A DNA stretch of 64,000 nt from CALMAK01 sp964392265 (GTDB lineage Bacteria > Patescibacteriota > Saccharimonadia > Saccharimonadales > Saccharimonadaceae), in contig CAYMOS010000001.1 in assembly GCA_964392265.1 (NCBI GenBank), forward strand, positions 62,001 to 126,000, written 5' to 3'. How positions within the stretch are numbered: position 1 is the first letter of the stretch; every line of letters begins with the position of its first letter. Under the pieces are notes generated by a model. That model worked only from the letters and a program-made list of their open reading frames with translations, did no database searches and was not told where the DNA came from. Below are positions 7,985 through 16,653 of the stretch, one piece after another. A program made the translations under genes and the position numbers.

Positions 7985-10351
7985 CTATGCCGCGTGCGGC
8001 CACGTCCAGTTACGAATCTCTGGCATATCCTCGCCATGCTCGACAATGTAGTTGTTGTGTTCGATAAGTTTCTTCTGCATCGCCTCATACAGCGCCTGCG
8101 CTTCAGGGCTTTCTAGATGTGCACGCTCAATCGTGTCCATCACTAAGTGGAAACGATCCATGTCATTCTTGACCGTCATATCAAATGCTGTGGTAATCGT
8201 CCCCTCCTCTTTGTACCCTCGAACGTGCAATCGCTGATTGGCGCGTCGATAGGCAAGTCGATGGATCAACCATGGATAGCCGTGGAACGCAAAGATGATT
8301 GGCGAGGACATTGTAAAGATAGCGTTGTAATCGATATCACTGAGACCGTGCGGGTGCTCCGTATCGGGTTGCAGGCGCATCAAGTCAACCACATTAACGA
8401 CACGAATCTTGAGGTCAGGGAGCGCCTCGCGCAGAATTGATACTGCCGCCATCGTTTCCAGTGTTGGAATATCACCCGCTGCTGCCATAACAACATCCGG
8501 CTCGACCCCATTATCGGTTCCTGCCCATTCCCAAACACTCACTCCCTTTGTGCAGTGCTCAACGGCCTGGTCCATGGTGAGCCATTGCGGTGCAGGATGC
8601 TTACCAGTGACAACGAGGTTAATGTAGCCACGGCTACGCAGAACATGGTCCATCACACTAAGGGTTGTATTGGCATCTGGTGGCAAATAGACACGAGCAA
8701 CATCTGGCTTCTTGTTAAGAATGTGATCGATGAATCCTGGATCTTGATGCGTAAACCCATTATGGTCTTGGCGCCATACATGACTTGTTAAGAGATAGTT
8801 GAGCGATGACAATGGTTCGCGCCACGGCAATTCATCACACATCTTCATCCATTTTGCATGCTGACTCATCATCGAATCAACAATACGGATAAATGCTTCG
8901 TAGCTATGAAATAGCCCGTGGCGACCCGTCAATAAGTAGCCTTCTAACCACCCTTGCGCTTGATGTTCTGATAGCATCGAGTCTAAAACAAATCCGTCTT
9001 GGGCAAGATAATCATCGCCATCCTGAACACGTGCATTCCACTGACGGCTTGTGGTTTCGAATACCGCCTCCAGTTTGTTCGACATCGTTTCATCCGGAGC
9101 AAAAATACGGAAATTTCGCCGGCCAGTATTCATCTTGACGATATCACGTAGCCACGGACCAACCGCCTGGGTATTACCAGTATTAGCAATACTCGGATAC
9201 GGAACATCAACCGCGTAATCACGAAAGTTCGGCATTACGAGTTCTCGTAGCAATTTGCCGCCATTAGCGTGATCATTAGCACCCATGCGTCGCTTGCCAG
9301 TCGGTGCGAGGTCTTCGAGTTCTGGTCGTAGCCGCCCCTCTTCGGTGAATAATTCTTGCGGACGATAACTCAGTAGCCACTCCTCTAGTTTCTGCAGATT
9401 CTCTGTGTGACTATCGTCCACTGGAAATGGCACCTGGTGTGAGCGGAACGAATCTTCGTTCGGGAGGCCTCCTACTTCTTTTGGCCCCGTCCAACCTTTT
9501 GGTGAGCGCAGTACAATCATTGGCCAACGAGGACGCACCATGTTACCGTGTTCGCGTGCCTGGGACTGAATATGTTTGATCTCGCCAATCACTTCGTCCA
9601 ACACTTCGGCCATCCGTGCATGCATATATACAGGGTCATTGCCCTCGACAAAGTACGGCTTCCAGCCATAGCCCCGGAACAGCTGCTCTAATTCTTCATG
9701 TTCAATACGTGCTAGTACCGTTGGATTACTAATCTTGTATCCGTTAAGGTGAAGGATCGGTAGCACTGCTCCGTCAGTTGCTGGGTTTAGGAATTTGTTT
9801 GAGTGCCAAGCTGTGGCAATCGGACCTGTCTCAGCCTCTCCATCACCAACCACACAGGTGGCGATCAAATCAGGATTATCAAACACAGCACCAAATGCAT
9901 GACTCAGACTGTAGCCTAACTCACCACCTTCATGTAATGAACCTGGGACTTGTGGCGAAACGTGACTACTCAGACCACCCGGCCACGAAAATTTACGAAA
10001 TAGAGTTGCCATACCTTCCTCAGTACGTGGCATATCGGGATAGACTTCGCTCCACGTACCCTCGAGATAGACATTACTCATCAGAGCGGGACCACCATGG
10101 CCTGGACCCGACAGGTACACCATATCCAGATCCTGCTGTTTAATAACGCGGTTCAGATGGACGTAAATAAAATTTTGCCCCGGTGTTGTTCCCCAGTGAC
10201 CAAGTAGCATCTTCTTCACATCCCCCACCTCGAGTGGACGCCGTAAGAGCGGATTATTACGTAAATACATCTGTCCAACTGACAAATAATTAGCGGCACG
10301 CCAGTAGGCGTCCATCTTTTGTAGCATATCTGTTGATATTGTTGCGGTCAT
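7985..10351 (-). CDS. xfp: Phosphoketolase (xylulose-5-P / fructose-6-P)
   Basis: Thiamine-diphosphate enzyme that splits xylulose-5-phosphate (and often fructose-6-phosphate) with phosphate into acetyl-phosphate plus glyceraldehyde-3-phosphate (or erythrose-4-phosphate). The 788 residues match the family. Visible signatures are GHGGPALMSNVYLEGTWSE near the N-terminus and the ThDP/Mg segment GDGEAETGPIATAWHSNKF (near 170-190). The start overlaps the acetate kinase stop as ATGA, with a strong AAGGAGG seven bases upstream inside ackA. The next enzyme in the pathway is encoded by that partner, so the pair yields ATP and acetate from pentose phosphate. Confidence 0.97.
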   Translation of the reverse strand: MTATISTDMLQKMDAYWRAANYLSVGQMYLRNNPLLRRPLEVGDVKKMLLGHWGTTPGQNFIYVHLNRVIKQQDLDMVYLSGPGHGGPALMSNVYLEGTWSEVYPDMPRTEEGMATLFRKFSWPGGLSSHVSPQVPGSLHEGGELGYSLSHAFGAVFDNPDLIATCVVGDGEAETGPIATAWHSNKFLNPATDGAVLPILHLNGYKISNPTVLARIEHEELEQLFRGYGWKPYFVEGNDPVYMHARMAEVLDEVIGEIKHIQSQAREHGNMVRPRWPMIVLRSPKGWTGPKEVGGLPNEDSFRSHQVPFPVDDSHTENLQKLEEWLLSYRPQELFTEEGRLRPELEDLAPTGKRRMGANDHANGGKLLRELVMPNFRDYAVDVPYPSIANTGNTQAVGPWLRDIVKMNTGRRNFRIFAPDETMSNKLEAVFETTSRQWNARVQDGDDYLAQDGFVLDSMLSEHQAQGWLEGYLLTGRHGLFHSYEAFIRIVDSMMSQHAKWMKMCDELPWREPLSSLNYLLTSHVWRQDHNGFTHQDPGFIDHILNKKPDVARVYLPPDANTTLSVMDHVLRSRGYINLVVTGKHPAPQWLTMDQAVEHCTKGVSVWEWAGTDNGVEPDVVMAAAGDIPTLETMAAVSILREALPDLKIRVVNVVDLMRLQPDTEHPHGLSDIDYNAIFTMSSPIIFAFHGYPWLIHRLAYRRANQRLHVRGYKEEGTITTAFDMTVKNDMDRFHLVMDTIERAHLESPEAQALYEAMQKKLIEHNNYIVEHGEDMPEIRNWTWPHAA

Positions 10352-11526
10352 CGTGCCTCCTTACACAGCAGCCCTGTTTTTCGTGCAATAATTATATCTT
10401 CATGAGTAGGTATGACGTGGACGCCCGTCCCAGAGTGTTCAGCTGAAATAAGCCGATCCCCCCTTTCGTTGCGTTCGCTATCAACAGCAACACCAAGAAA
10501 ACCAAGTCCATCAAGAATCTGCGCTCGAATCGCCGCCGATCGTTCACCAATTCCCGCTGAAAAAATAATACTATCCACCCCGCCCATAGCCGCAGCATAG
10601 GCCCCAATTGTCTTTTTAATGGTATAGCAAAACAGATTAATTGCCAGATCGGCCTGCGGATTATTATGACGGTGCTGCAAAAGACTATGCATATCTGCTG
10701 TTACCCCTGACACTCCTAATAATCCTGACTGTTTATAGACCATGGTGCTGACTTCCTGCGGCGTCATGTGACGTTCACGCAAAAGGTAATCAATCAATCC
10801 TGGATCAATGTCACCTGTTCGCGTACTCATGACGATACCCGACGCAGGGGTAAATCCCATTGTCGTATCAACTGGCTGTCCGTTTTTAACCGCCGCCAGA
10901 CTGGCCCCACTCCCCAGGTGAGCAATCACTAATCGGCCATTTGCTGCTGCCTCACCCTCATGGGTCTTAAAATCACCTAAAATATATTCATATGACAAAC
11001 CATGGAACCCGTAACGACGCACCCCTGACTGACGAATCTCGACAGGCACAGCAATAGTCCTCGCTACCTCAGGAAGATGATGGAAGAACGCCGTGTCAAA
11101 GCATGCGATATGAGGCACCGTGTGGTAATGGTCACGAAATACCTTCAGACAGGCCAGGATAACTGGCGTATGATTAGGCGCCAGTGGCACCAAGGAATCA
11201 AAATAAGCAACCACGTCGTCATCAATTACTACCGCTTCGCTATATCGTTCACCGCCGTGTACTACCCGATGCCCGATACCTTCTATTTGTGAGATGTCGA
11301 CACCCTTTGCTTCCAGCCATTTGATGACCAATTCGGCCGCCTTTGTGTGGTTGGCTGCCGCCACGGTCAAAACACTCGGCTGTCCATATTCCCCGTTAGG
11401 AATTAAGTAAGCGTCAAACGTCCCAATCCCTTCGATCGCTACCGAGACACTAGGACTACTGTCCGTTTCAAGCGTATATACCGAAACTTTCAGGCTAGAC
11501 GAGCCTGCATTTACCGTCAAATACAT
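10348..11526 (-). CDS. ackA: Acetate kinase
   Basis: Converts acetyl-phosphate and ADP into acetate and ATP. The 392 residues are typical. The N-terminal phosphate-binding segment (MYLTVNAGSSSLKVSVY), the HRVVHGG motif, the second nucleotide segment (AHLGSGASLAAV) and the TGDIDPG loop are all visible. It is the first gene of an operon with phosphoketolase and overlaps it by 4 bases (ATGA). A G-rich ribosome site (GGGTGGGG) lies about 5 bases before the ATG, and a TACAAT box lies about 31 bases upstream. This transcript therefore has a real leader, unlike many neighbours. Confidence 0.97.
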   Translation of the reverse strand: MYLTVNAGSSSLKVSVYTLETDSSPSVSVAIEGIGTFDAYLIPNGEYGQPSVLTVAAANHTKAAELVIKWLEAKGVDISQIEGIGHRVVHGGERYSEAVVIDDDVVAYFDSLVPLAPNHTPVILACLKVFRDHYHTVPHIACFDTAFFHHLPEVARTIAVPVEIRQSGVRRYGFHGLSYEYILGDFKTHEGEAAANGRLVIAHLGSGASLAAVKNGQPVDTTMGFTPASGIVMSTRTGDIDPGLIDYLLRERHMTPQEVSTMVYKQSGLLGVSGVTADMHSLLQHRHNNPQADLAINLFCYTIKKTIGAYAAAMGGVDSIIFSAGIGERSAAIRAQILDGLGFLGVAVDSERNERGDRLISAEHSGTGVHVIPTHEDIIIARKTGLLCKEAR

Positions 11527-11556
11527 TATTACCCCACCCTAATCATAAGTACTTTC

Positions 11557-11562
11557 ATTGTA
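11557..11562 (-). promoter_or_regulatory. -10 box of the ackA-xfp operon
   Basis: TACAAT preceded by TGA (extended -10), about 31 bases from the ackA ATG. Confidence 0.6.
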
Positions 11563-11589
11563 TCACGGAACTAAAGATTATTGCCGTAC

Positions 11590-11619
11590 TTTACATTCAA
11601 TTCTGATCATTAGTATCAT
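11590..11619 (+). promoter_or_regulatory. Promoter of the GDPD-like gene
   Basis: TTTACA at 11590-11595, an 18-base spacer and TATCAT at 11614-11619. The codon 6 bases downstream, where a leaderless start would be expected, is ATA. Confidence 0.45.
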
Positions 11620-11625
11620 AAAACT

Positions 11626-12195
11626 ATACCCATCCATGACCTCATAGTCCACCGTGCCAACACGCTACTCGATCAAGCTGACCCGTTTGCGCAGGTCGAA
11701 GCAATTATCGCCAAAGGCTTCTTTCATCTTGAAGTCGACATCTATATTACCAGTGAGGCAACGTTCAAATTTTGCCATCCCGTTGGGGCAGAAAACATCA
11801 CGACTGAATTTGACGCAAACAGCACGGCTCTCGCCAATTTCGTCACTCGCTATCCTGCTGTCCAGTGGTGGATAGATCCAAAATGCCTCGACGTACCGAC
11901 ACCACCATTGCCTCTCTTGTGGAGCATATTCAGTGCCTTCAATCCCTCGCGCGATATCGTTACCGCACGACATACAGAAGTGCTGCAACTCGCCCACAAG
12001 ATGGGATTTAAAACCTGCATGTACCGTGACGACCACAAAGAGCGCTCATTTGTGATAGATTACTATTCTCAAGAAATTGACGAACCTCTTGTATATCCGA
12101 GAGACAAAACATTTGTCTACTGCCGTGATCCAGAATCCGTCAAAACCGCCATCGGTTTTGCAGGCGTAATGATAGACGGAAAATACCTTTTTTAA
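11626..12195 (+). CDS. GDPD/PLC-like phosphodiesterase-fold protein with no ordinary start codon
   Basis: A frame of 189 codons with domain-like sequence but no ATG, GTG or TTG before its conserved N-terminal strand. It opens IPIHDLIVHRANTLL, then GFFHLEVDIYI and FKFCHPVG, and closes FAGVMIDGKYLF. The HR pair, the E-x-D pair and the later H recall glycerophosphodiester phosphodiesterases, and the chain length (short for that family) fits a reduced TIM barrel. The first codon offered is the ATA at 11626, exactly 6 bases after a TATCAT box. Either a non-standard start is used, or an ATG was lost and the gene is decaying. The intact frame argues for recent loss or real use. Codon use matches the core neighbours. 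Confidence 0.6.
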   Translation: MPIHDLIVHRANTLLDQADPFAQVEAIIAKGFFHLEVDIYITSEATFKFCHPVGAENITTEFDANSTALANFVTRYPAVQWWIDPKCLDVPTPPLPLLWSIFSAFNPSRDIVTARHTEVLQLAHKMGFKTCMYRDDHKERSFVIDYYSQEIDEPLVYPRDKTFVYCRDPESVKTAIGFAGVMIDGKYLF

Positions 12196-12309
12196 TAACC
12201 CCTTGCTCGTTCATAAGGTTCACTCCTGAGAGATGTTACTTTTTACCAGTTTTGCTGTGCACCTCTAACCACAAAGGAGCTCAAAGGATAATCCCTTAAC
12301 TCACGAATA

Positions 12310-13068
12310 CTAATTGAACTTAATACTCTTCAGTGACTTGATGGCCATTATAGTTTCAGGCTGAGTAAAAAAGTCATCGTCAAGATTTTTAATACCTTCG
12401 CCACCCTGAATGCAATTAAACTGAGCGACAACTTCTACTACATAGCCATCATCGGCCTTTAAGTAATTCAAAGGCAGCGAGTTTGTTGGACTACTGGCAA
12501 CAAGTCGCATAATATTACCCATTGGCCTATTGTCTCTATTCAGCGAACTGTCTTTATACGTTTTTAAGTAGTAAGTCGTGGTGCCGACATTAAAGGCTTC
12601 ACTTTTAATTTCATTGCTAGGATCAATTCTATTACCGTAAGCCCATTCACCTTTATATTCCGTGAATGTTAAGCAAAAATACTGATTAATTGTTTTTGGC
12701 GCCGACGTAACCGTTGGATCTAGTTTATATGCCTTGCTCAATAAGCTATACGTGGTCGTTTCTCCGCCACTAAGATTCTTAAAATTATCCGAAGCTTGAA
12801 ATAACCATGTAGCTGGGTACTTGAAACTAAGCCCGCTACCTGTTGATGATATATATTCTTTATATTGTATTTCGTCAGTCTTGTTTTCTGAAACACTATT
12901 TCTAGCTTCAGGCTTATCAACCAGTGCCGTTCGATCGATATTCGTAGACTTCTTGTTAATTATGTTCTTCCAAAACACAAAACCCAGCACGCCGATAACC
13001 GCAACTACCAGAACGACAGTAATGATTATATGTACGCTCCCCGCTTGTTTTTGAGGATTCTTAGTCAT
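12310..13068 (-). CDS. Membrane-anchored protein with an extracellular PsbP-like domain (hypothetical)
   Basis: 252 residues: a short cytoplasmic start, one strong membrane helix (about 12-33, IIITVVLVVAVIGVLGFVFW) and an extracytoplasmic domain. The segment GSGLSFKYPATWLFQ is typical of PsbP-like lipocalin-type folds, often seen in CPR anchored proteins. There are two cysteines in the outer domain. The function is unknown. It lies just outside the island, with the probable tRNA-Asn terminator immediately upstream of it. Confidence 0.7.
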   Translation of the reverse strand: MTKNPQKQAGSVHIIITVVLVVAVIGVLGFVFWKNIINKKSTNIDRTALVDKPEARNSVSENKTDEIQYKEYISSTGSGLSFKYPATWLFQASDNFKNLSGGETTTYSLLSKAYKLDPTVTSAPKTINQYFCLTFTEYKGEWAYGNRIDPSNEIKSEAFNVGTTTYYLKTYKDSSLNRDNRPMGNIMRLVASSPTNSLPLNYLKADDGYVVEVVAQFNCIQGGEGIKNLDDDFFTQPETIMAIKSLKSIKFN

Positions 13069-13080
13069 ATACCTAGCTTA

Positions 13081-13113
13081 ACAAACAAAAACACTTTCTT
13101 TTACAGAAAGTGT
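13081..13113 (-). terminator. Rho-independent terminator, probably the original end of the tRNA-Asn gene
   Basis: ACACTTTC and GAAAGTGT form a perfect 8-bp stem with a 7-base loop, followed on the minus strand by TTTTGTTTGTT. Upstream on the same strand, after 7 bases, is the hexamer GAGCCA (13126-13121), the same six bases that end the tRNA-Asn gene 19 kb away. Before integration this hairpin would directly follow the tRNA. Confidence 0.8.
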
Positions 13114-13120
13114 CTATGCT

Positions 13121-13126
13121 TGGCTC
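13121..13126 (-). other. Left attachment site of the island (GAGCCA)
   Basis: GAGCCA on the minus strand, shared with the tRNA-Asn 3' end (32306-32301) and with 19485-19480. The flank on the low-coordinate side is the putative tRNA terminator. On the other side the sequence resembles that after the 19480 site: read on the plus strand it encodes WLTLVDDLRNN, against WLPLVDELRTN there. Confidence 0.65.
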
Positions 13127-13426
13127 ACGTTAGTGGATGATCTTCGCAATAATTTTGAACAGTCAACAGAGTTAGATATCTCCAGAACTTGCTCCGTCTC
13201 TACGCTTGCAAGCCTACTCCCCCTCTGTAAAGTAATCTTTCAGGAAAGGCACCCTACCTTCCCTTTTACTTATCCTAGTTTTGCACTTGGTGGACGCGCA
13301 AAATTTTTATTTTTTATCTCAAAAAATATTTATCAATTACGAAGTAGGAAAGTAAAAGTAACAGAAAAACAATATAGGCAATTAGCTGCCATCCATCCTT
13401 ATCCCATATATAGCCAAATCTTTTAA
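13121..13426 (+). pseudogene. Possible C-terminal tail of an element recombinase (left unit)
   Basis: An open frame without a start codon that reads in from the attachment site: WLTLVDDLRNNFEQSTELDI and on to a stop at 13426. The first eleven residues match the tail encoded after the 19480 site (WLPLVDELRTN), in the same frame. Beyond those residues the similarity fades, and from 13314 on it lies opposite the GIY-YIG gene, so only the first part is likely to be meaningful. It would be joined to a recombinase gene only in a circular form. No recombinase body remains in the left unit. Confidence 0.35.
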
Positions 13427-13727
13427 TATACTCATCTACAGAAGTTAGGTCACCCCCTCGAACATTGTTTAGACCTCTTTGTTTCATTAGTGCTCGTACC
13501 ATCTTATTTTCGCGTTTCTCGGCCTTCGACTTTTCGATAGTACCAAGATCTTCAGTGTGGATAATTTCAATTGGCTTATGCTTGGCTGTCCAATATGCAA
13601 CCCTCACACCATCCAGATGTTCTTGCATTCTTTTTTCAGGCGTTTTGGAAGTTATACCAACATAAAATTTACCGTCTTGAAGTCTTAGTACATATAGAGT
13701 CCAGTGTTTCTTAGTATCTTGATTCAC
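13314..13727 (-). CDS. GIY-YIG nuclease-domain protein with C-terminal membrane helix
   Basis: A 137-residue protein. Residues about 9-75 form a UvrC-N/GIY-YIG single domain: the two YxG-type strands appear as WTLYVLRLQDGKFYVGITS, with the conserved arginine and histidine in RMQEHLDG and a lysine-rich helix after it. Residues about 115-133 form one hydrophobic helix, so the nuclease may be tethered to the membrane. GTG at 13727 is the start, right after the stop of the 82-residue gene. It belongs to the minus-strand gene run of the left island unit. Small GIY-YIG proteins are often of unknown role, and the helix is unusual. Confidence 0.75.
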   Translation of the reverse strand: MNQDTKKHWTLYVLRLQDGKFYVGITSKTPEKRMQEHLDGVRVAYWTAKHKPIEIIHTEDLGTIEKSKAEKRENKMVRALMKQRGLNNVRGGDLTSVDEYIKRFGYIWDKDGWQLIAYIVFLLLLLSYFVIDKYFLR

Positions 13728-13728
13728 G

Positions 13729-13977
13729 CTAATCGCCTATAAGATTTATGGAATAATGTACGTCAATTAACATATCCGGATTCCCTCGAATATAGCTCAA
13801 CTTACGTCCGACTGATTTATCTGGGATTTTTTTGCTTGCCTCTTTATAAAATGCTTCGGCACCCTTTTTATCAATGATATTTTGAGCAGATGCTGGTGTA
13901 TAGAAGTTATTCAATATACTCAAATCTGCAGTGATTTTGCATTTACCACTTTTATCTTTTATTTCATTCCAATTCAT
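13729..13977 (-). CDS. Small hypothetical protein, 82 residues
   Basis: A soluble, charged protein (MNWNEIKDKSGKCKITADLS at the start) with one cysteine and no membrane segment. I do not recognise a family. It lies between the ABC-type ATPase gene (30 bases upstream) and the GIY-YIG gene, on the same strand with one base to the next start, so it is probably co-transcribed. It could be an accessory or regulatory protein of the three-gene set. Confidence 0.6.
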   Translation of the reverse strand: MNWNEIKDKSGKCKITADLSILNNFYTPASAQNIIDKKGAEAFYKEASKKIPDKSVGRKLSYIRGNPDMLIDVHYSINLIGD

Positions 13978-14007
13978 TTAAACGCTATCCTCTTAATTCA
14001 TCGCATT

Positions 14008-16653
14008 TTAATAAGTTTTCGCGATACTGGTTTGTATGTCATTTTCGTCATTACTTGCAACGGTGTCAAAGAATAGTTCTTGCACATTAACATTCTTAAT
14101 TCTATCTTTTGATATTGCAGTACTAAATTTGTATCTCATATAATTTATATCTAACTCATTATGCGTAGACATAATCAACTGATACTCACCAATAAACTTC
14201 CGCCTCAAGAGCTCCGTAAGCGAATGTACATTTAACACATCCAGATCCTGTATTGGATCATCTATCAACATAAGTTTAGTACTCTTCTGCGGATAAACTG
14301 TGTTCATCGCTAAATAGAACGCCATAGAAACCACTACAAGCTGACCGGAACTGAGTTGATGAGCGGCATCCAAAGTTTCACCCCTAGCAGTAGTGAAGAC
14401 GACAGTCTTACTTTCTTTTTGAGAATGCATAAATATACCATCGCATTGTGGGCTATTTTGAAGTATTTTTGAGCTATACAAGTAGAATGGTAGTTGCAGG
14501 TCTTTAGTAATTTTCTTCTGGTATTCTTTAAGCGCCTCATTATACATATCCAAAAGACCAGTAACCTTAGATAAAAGTGTATTTGTTTGCTTCAGTCTCA
14601 ACTCTATGAGCTTTCTATTTTCTACAAACGACTTACTATACTCTTGATCTATATATAACCGCTTTGCCTTAATTTTTGACTTTGCGAAGTCTACATATTC
14701 CTTGTTTCTGTCGAAGATAGATTTATACGTAGCAACATGCTCTTCGAGTACTGAGCTAGGATTATATTCAATTGTTGCCGCTTTTTTGCTCAATATTTCG
14801 CTCAAACGCTCTTGCTTGTCTATCACATCCTCGAGACTTGGCATTTGCTGCGACGACGCAATAAGATCCTCGTTCAGCTCAAAATTGAGTCTAGATAAGA
14901 CAGCCAGTTCGGTATCATAGTTTTTACTGTAAAGCTCATCTAAAAGGTCGACTAATGCAAGCTCACTTTGAGATGTGTTTTCTTCGATATATTGCTGCAA
15001 GGTTCTTATTGATTCAACGATCTGAATATTCGTTTCCCAATCTTGCATTAGAGTTAGTCCCTGACTCGCTTGGGGCAATACCTTATCTATTAATTCGTTA
15101 CGTTCTAAGTCTATCCTACTTAAAGCGCCCGTTAATTTCAGCTGCTCAAAGATAAGTGCACTAGGCCTAAACCTAGATAGATTATTTACCAAATCTAAAA
15201 CAAAATTATCTCTAATTTCCTTCTCTAAGCTTGAAAGTTTTTTAACAGATTCGCCCTTTAAATTTTCAACTTCTTCTGTTTGCCTGGAAATTGATTCAAT
15301 AAGTTCTTGGTGGGTTCTATACTTTGCTCCGCAATACGGACACATGTCCTCTAAAAAATTATGATCGTGATCATGCAGGGTTTTAGTATTTACAATTAAT
15401 TCATTCCGAAGTCTTTGTAATTCCGAAAGCAGTCTACCATATACACCGACAGACTCCGCGACAGGCTTATACTCATTTAGATGCTTAATAGCGGTTTGTT
15501 TTTCTTCAGGTGTAAACTGATTAGTTGATTGAGCAATAAAGGATAGCATTGCATCTATCGGACGCTGTTTCGTGTCTTCACTAAAAATAGCGCGATTCTG
15601 ATAGTAAAATATTTCTGATTCTTCTTTGAGTTGATTGTACCTATCTAAGGCCAGCTCTTTACGCAAGATATATTTTCTCAGGATGGTTACATCTTTTGTA
15701 AAATTACGAACCTTTACTCTATCTCTAGAGGCATTTACCGTACTGGCTTGATCCATTACATTCTGTAAAACTAAGAAGTTTAAGAAATCTTTGTCTCTTG
15801 AAAATCTCGTAAGTAATTTATACTGTTCACTTTTTACATAATCCTCTGGGCTGAAGGTATTCAGAAAACTTTCAATTTCATCAAGTTTTCGTATTAGGTC
15901 TGCTCGCTTCACTTTTGCAAGATCGCTTGTTAAACGGTCAAAAGGATTCGCACTATCATAGTCTTGCGCAACATCTGCTTTGATCATTTCCTCATATTCA
16001 ATAGCCTCACCCGATGGCTGGGCTAGAGTTGTATCGAATGAATCAAGCTTAGATTTTAGATAATTTTTGTACGTACCCACCTTTTTCTTAAACTGCTCTA
16101 TCTTACTTCTCTCGTCCTCATAACCGCCAGCGTCTATCAGTGGAGTCAAGATATCATGCCTCGCCTTTTGCGCAAGCCTTAAAAAGAAGGTACTGTCGCT
16201 CTGCTGTAAATAAGTAAATAACTTGTAGTTTTCAGATGATAAATTTGGCCACCGGGCATCGCCCTCCAACTGTTCACCTTTGATGCTATAAATACTTCTC
16301 TGGAAAGCCGACCAGTCAATAAATGGCTGCCTATCAGTAACCCTAGCGCATTTAACTTTAATAATCCTTCTCTCGTCTTCAGAAGTAACATCAAGCTCAA
16401 TTCTTATGTCTTTTGTTGGATCATTGTGCAATATAGACCTTTGGTGTCTTTTGCTTGCATTCTCACCACTTTTTGCTTCATCGATCCTCAAGATCTTCCC
16501 TGTAAGACATAGTTCAATAGCATCATAAATAGTCGTTTTACCGTAGCCATTTGGCCCACTGAGAAAAGTTATATCTGACTCAAGATCAACAACATGCTCA
16601 CCTGATATACCTTTGAAGTCGGTAATCGTAATGCTATGTAGTTTTATATTCAT
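14008..16653 (-). CDS. Rad50/SbcC-like ABC ATPase with zinc-hook motif (ABC-3C-like ATPase component)
   Basis: An 881-residue SMC-like ATPase. The N-terminus has a Walker A (SGPNGYGKTT, about 32-41) after FKGISGEHVV. Long charged helical stretches flank a CPYC motif near residue 434, like the Rad50 zinc hook. The C-terminal half has the ABC signature LSSGQ (about 770), Walker B (LMLIDDPIQDLD) and H-loop (MSTHNE). It overlaps the upstream middle gene by a base or so and is third in an operon with the genes at 16653 and 17372. That order and partner type fit ABC-three-component systems described by Aravind and colleagues. A housekeeping SbcC role is unlikely: there is no SbcD nuclease beside it and it lies in an island. 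Confidence 0.85.
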   Translation of the reverse strand: MNIKLHSITITDFKGISGEHVVDLESDITFLSGPNGYGKTTIYDAIELCLTGKILRIDEAKSGENASKRHQRSILHNDPTKDIRIELDVTSEDERRIIKVKCARVTDRQPFIDWSAFQRSIYSIKGEQLEGDARWPNLSSENYKLFTYLQQSDSTFFLRLAQKARHDILTPLIDAGGYEDERSKIEQFKKKVGTYKNYLKSKLDSFDTTLAQPSGEAIEYEEMIKADVAQDYDSANPFDRLTSDLAKVKRADLIRKLDEIESFLNTFSPEDYVKSEQYKLLTRFSRDKDFLNFLVLQNVMDQASTVNASRDRVKVRNFTKDVTILRKYILRKELALDRYNQLKEESEIFYYQNRAIFSEDTKQRPIDAMLSFIAQSTNQFTPEEKQTAIKHLNEYKPVAESVGVYGRLLSELQRLRNELIVNTKTLHDHDHNFLEDMCPYCGAKYRTHQELIESISRQTEEVENLKGESVKKLSSLEKEIRDNFVLDLVNNLSRFRPSALIFEQLKLTGALSRIDLERNELIDKVLPQASQGLTLMQDWETNIQIVESIRTLQQYIEENTSQSELALVDLLDELYSKNYDTELAVLSRLNFELNEDLIASSQQMPSLEDVIDKQERLSEILSKKAATIEYNPSSVLEEHVATYKSIFDRNKEYVDFAKSKIKAKRLYIDQEYSKSFVENRKLIELRLKQTNTLLSKVTGLLDMYNEALKEYQKKITKDLQLPFYLYSSKILQNSPQCDGIFMHSQKESKTVVFTTARGETLDAAHQLSSGQLVVVSMAFYLAMNTVYPQKSTKLMLIDDPIQDLDVLNVHSLTELLRRKFIGEYQLIMSTHNELDINYMRYKFSTAISKDRIKNVNVQELFFDTVASNDENDIQTSIAKTY

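Noticed and set aside
13133..13426. Plus-strand frame of 97 codons as an independent gene
   Set aside because: It has no start signals, overlaps the GIY-YIG gene from 13314 on, and only its first residues resemble the recombinase tail at 19480. Listed only as a possible tail fragment.
14008..16653. Housekeeping SbcC
   Set aside because: No SbcD partner, a different operon, and location in a mobile island.
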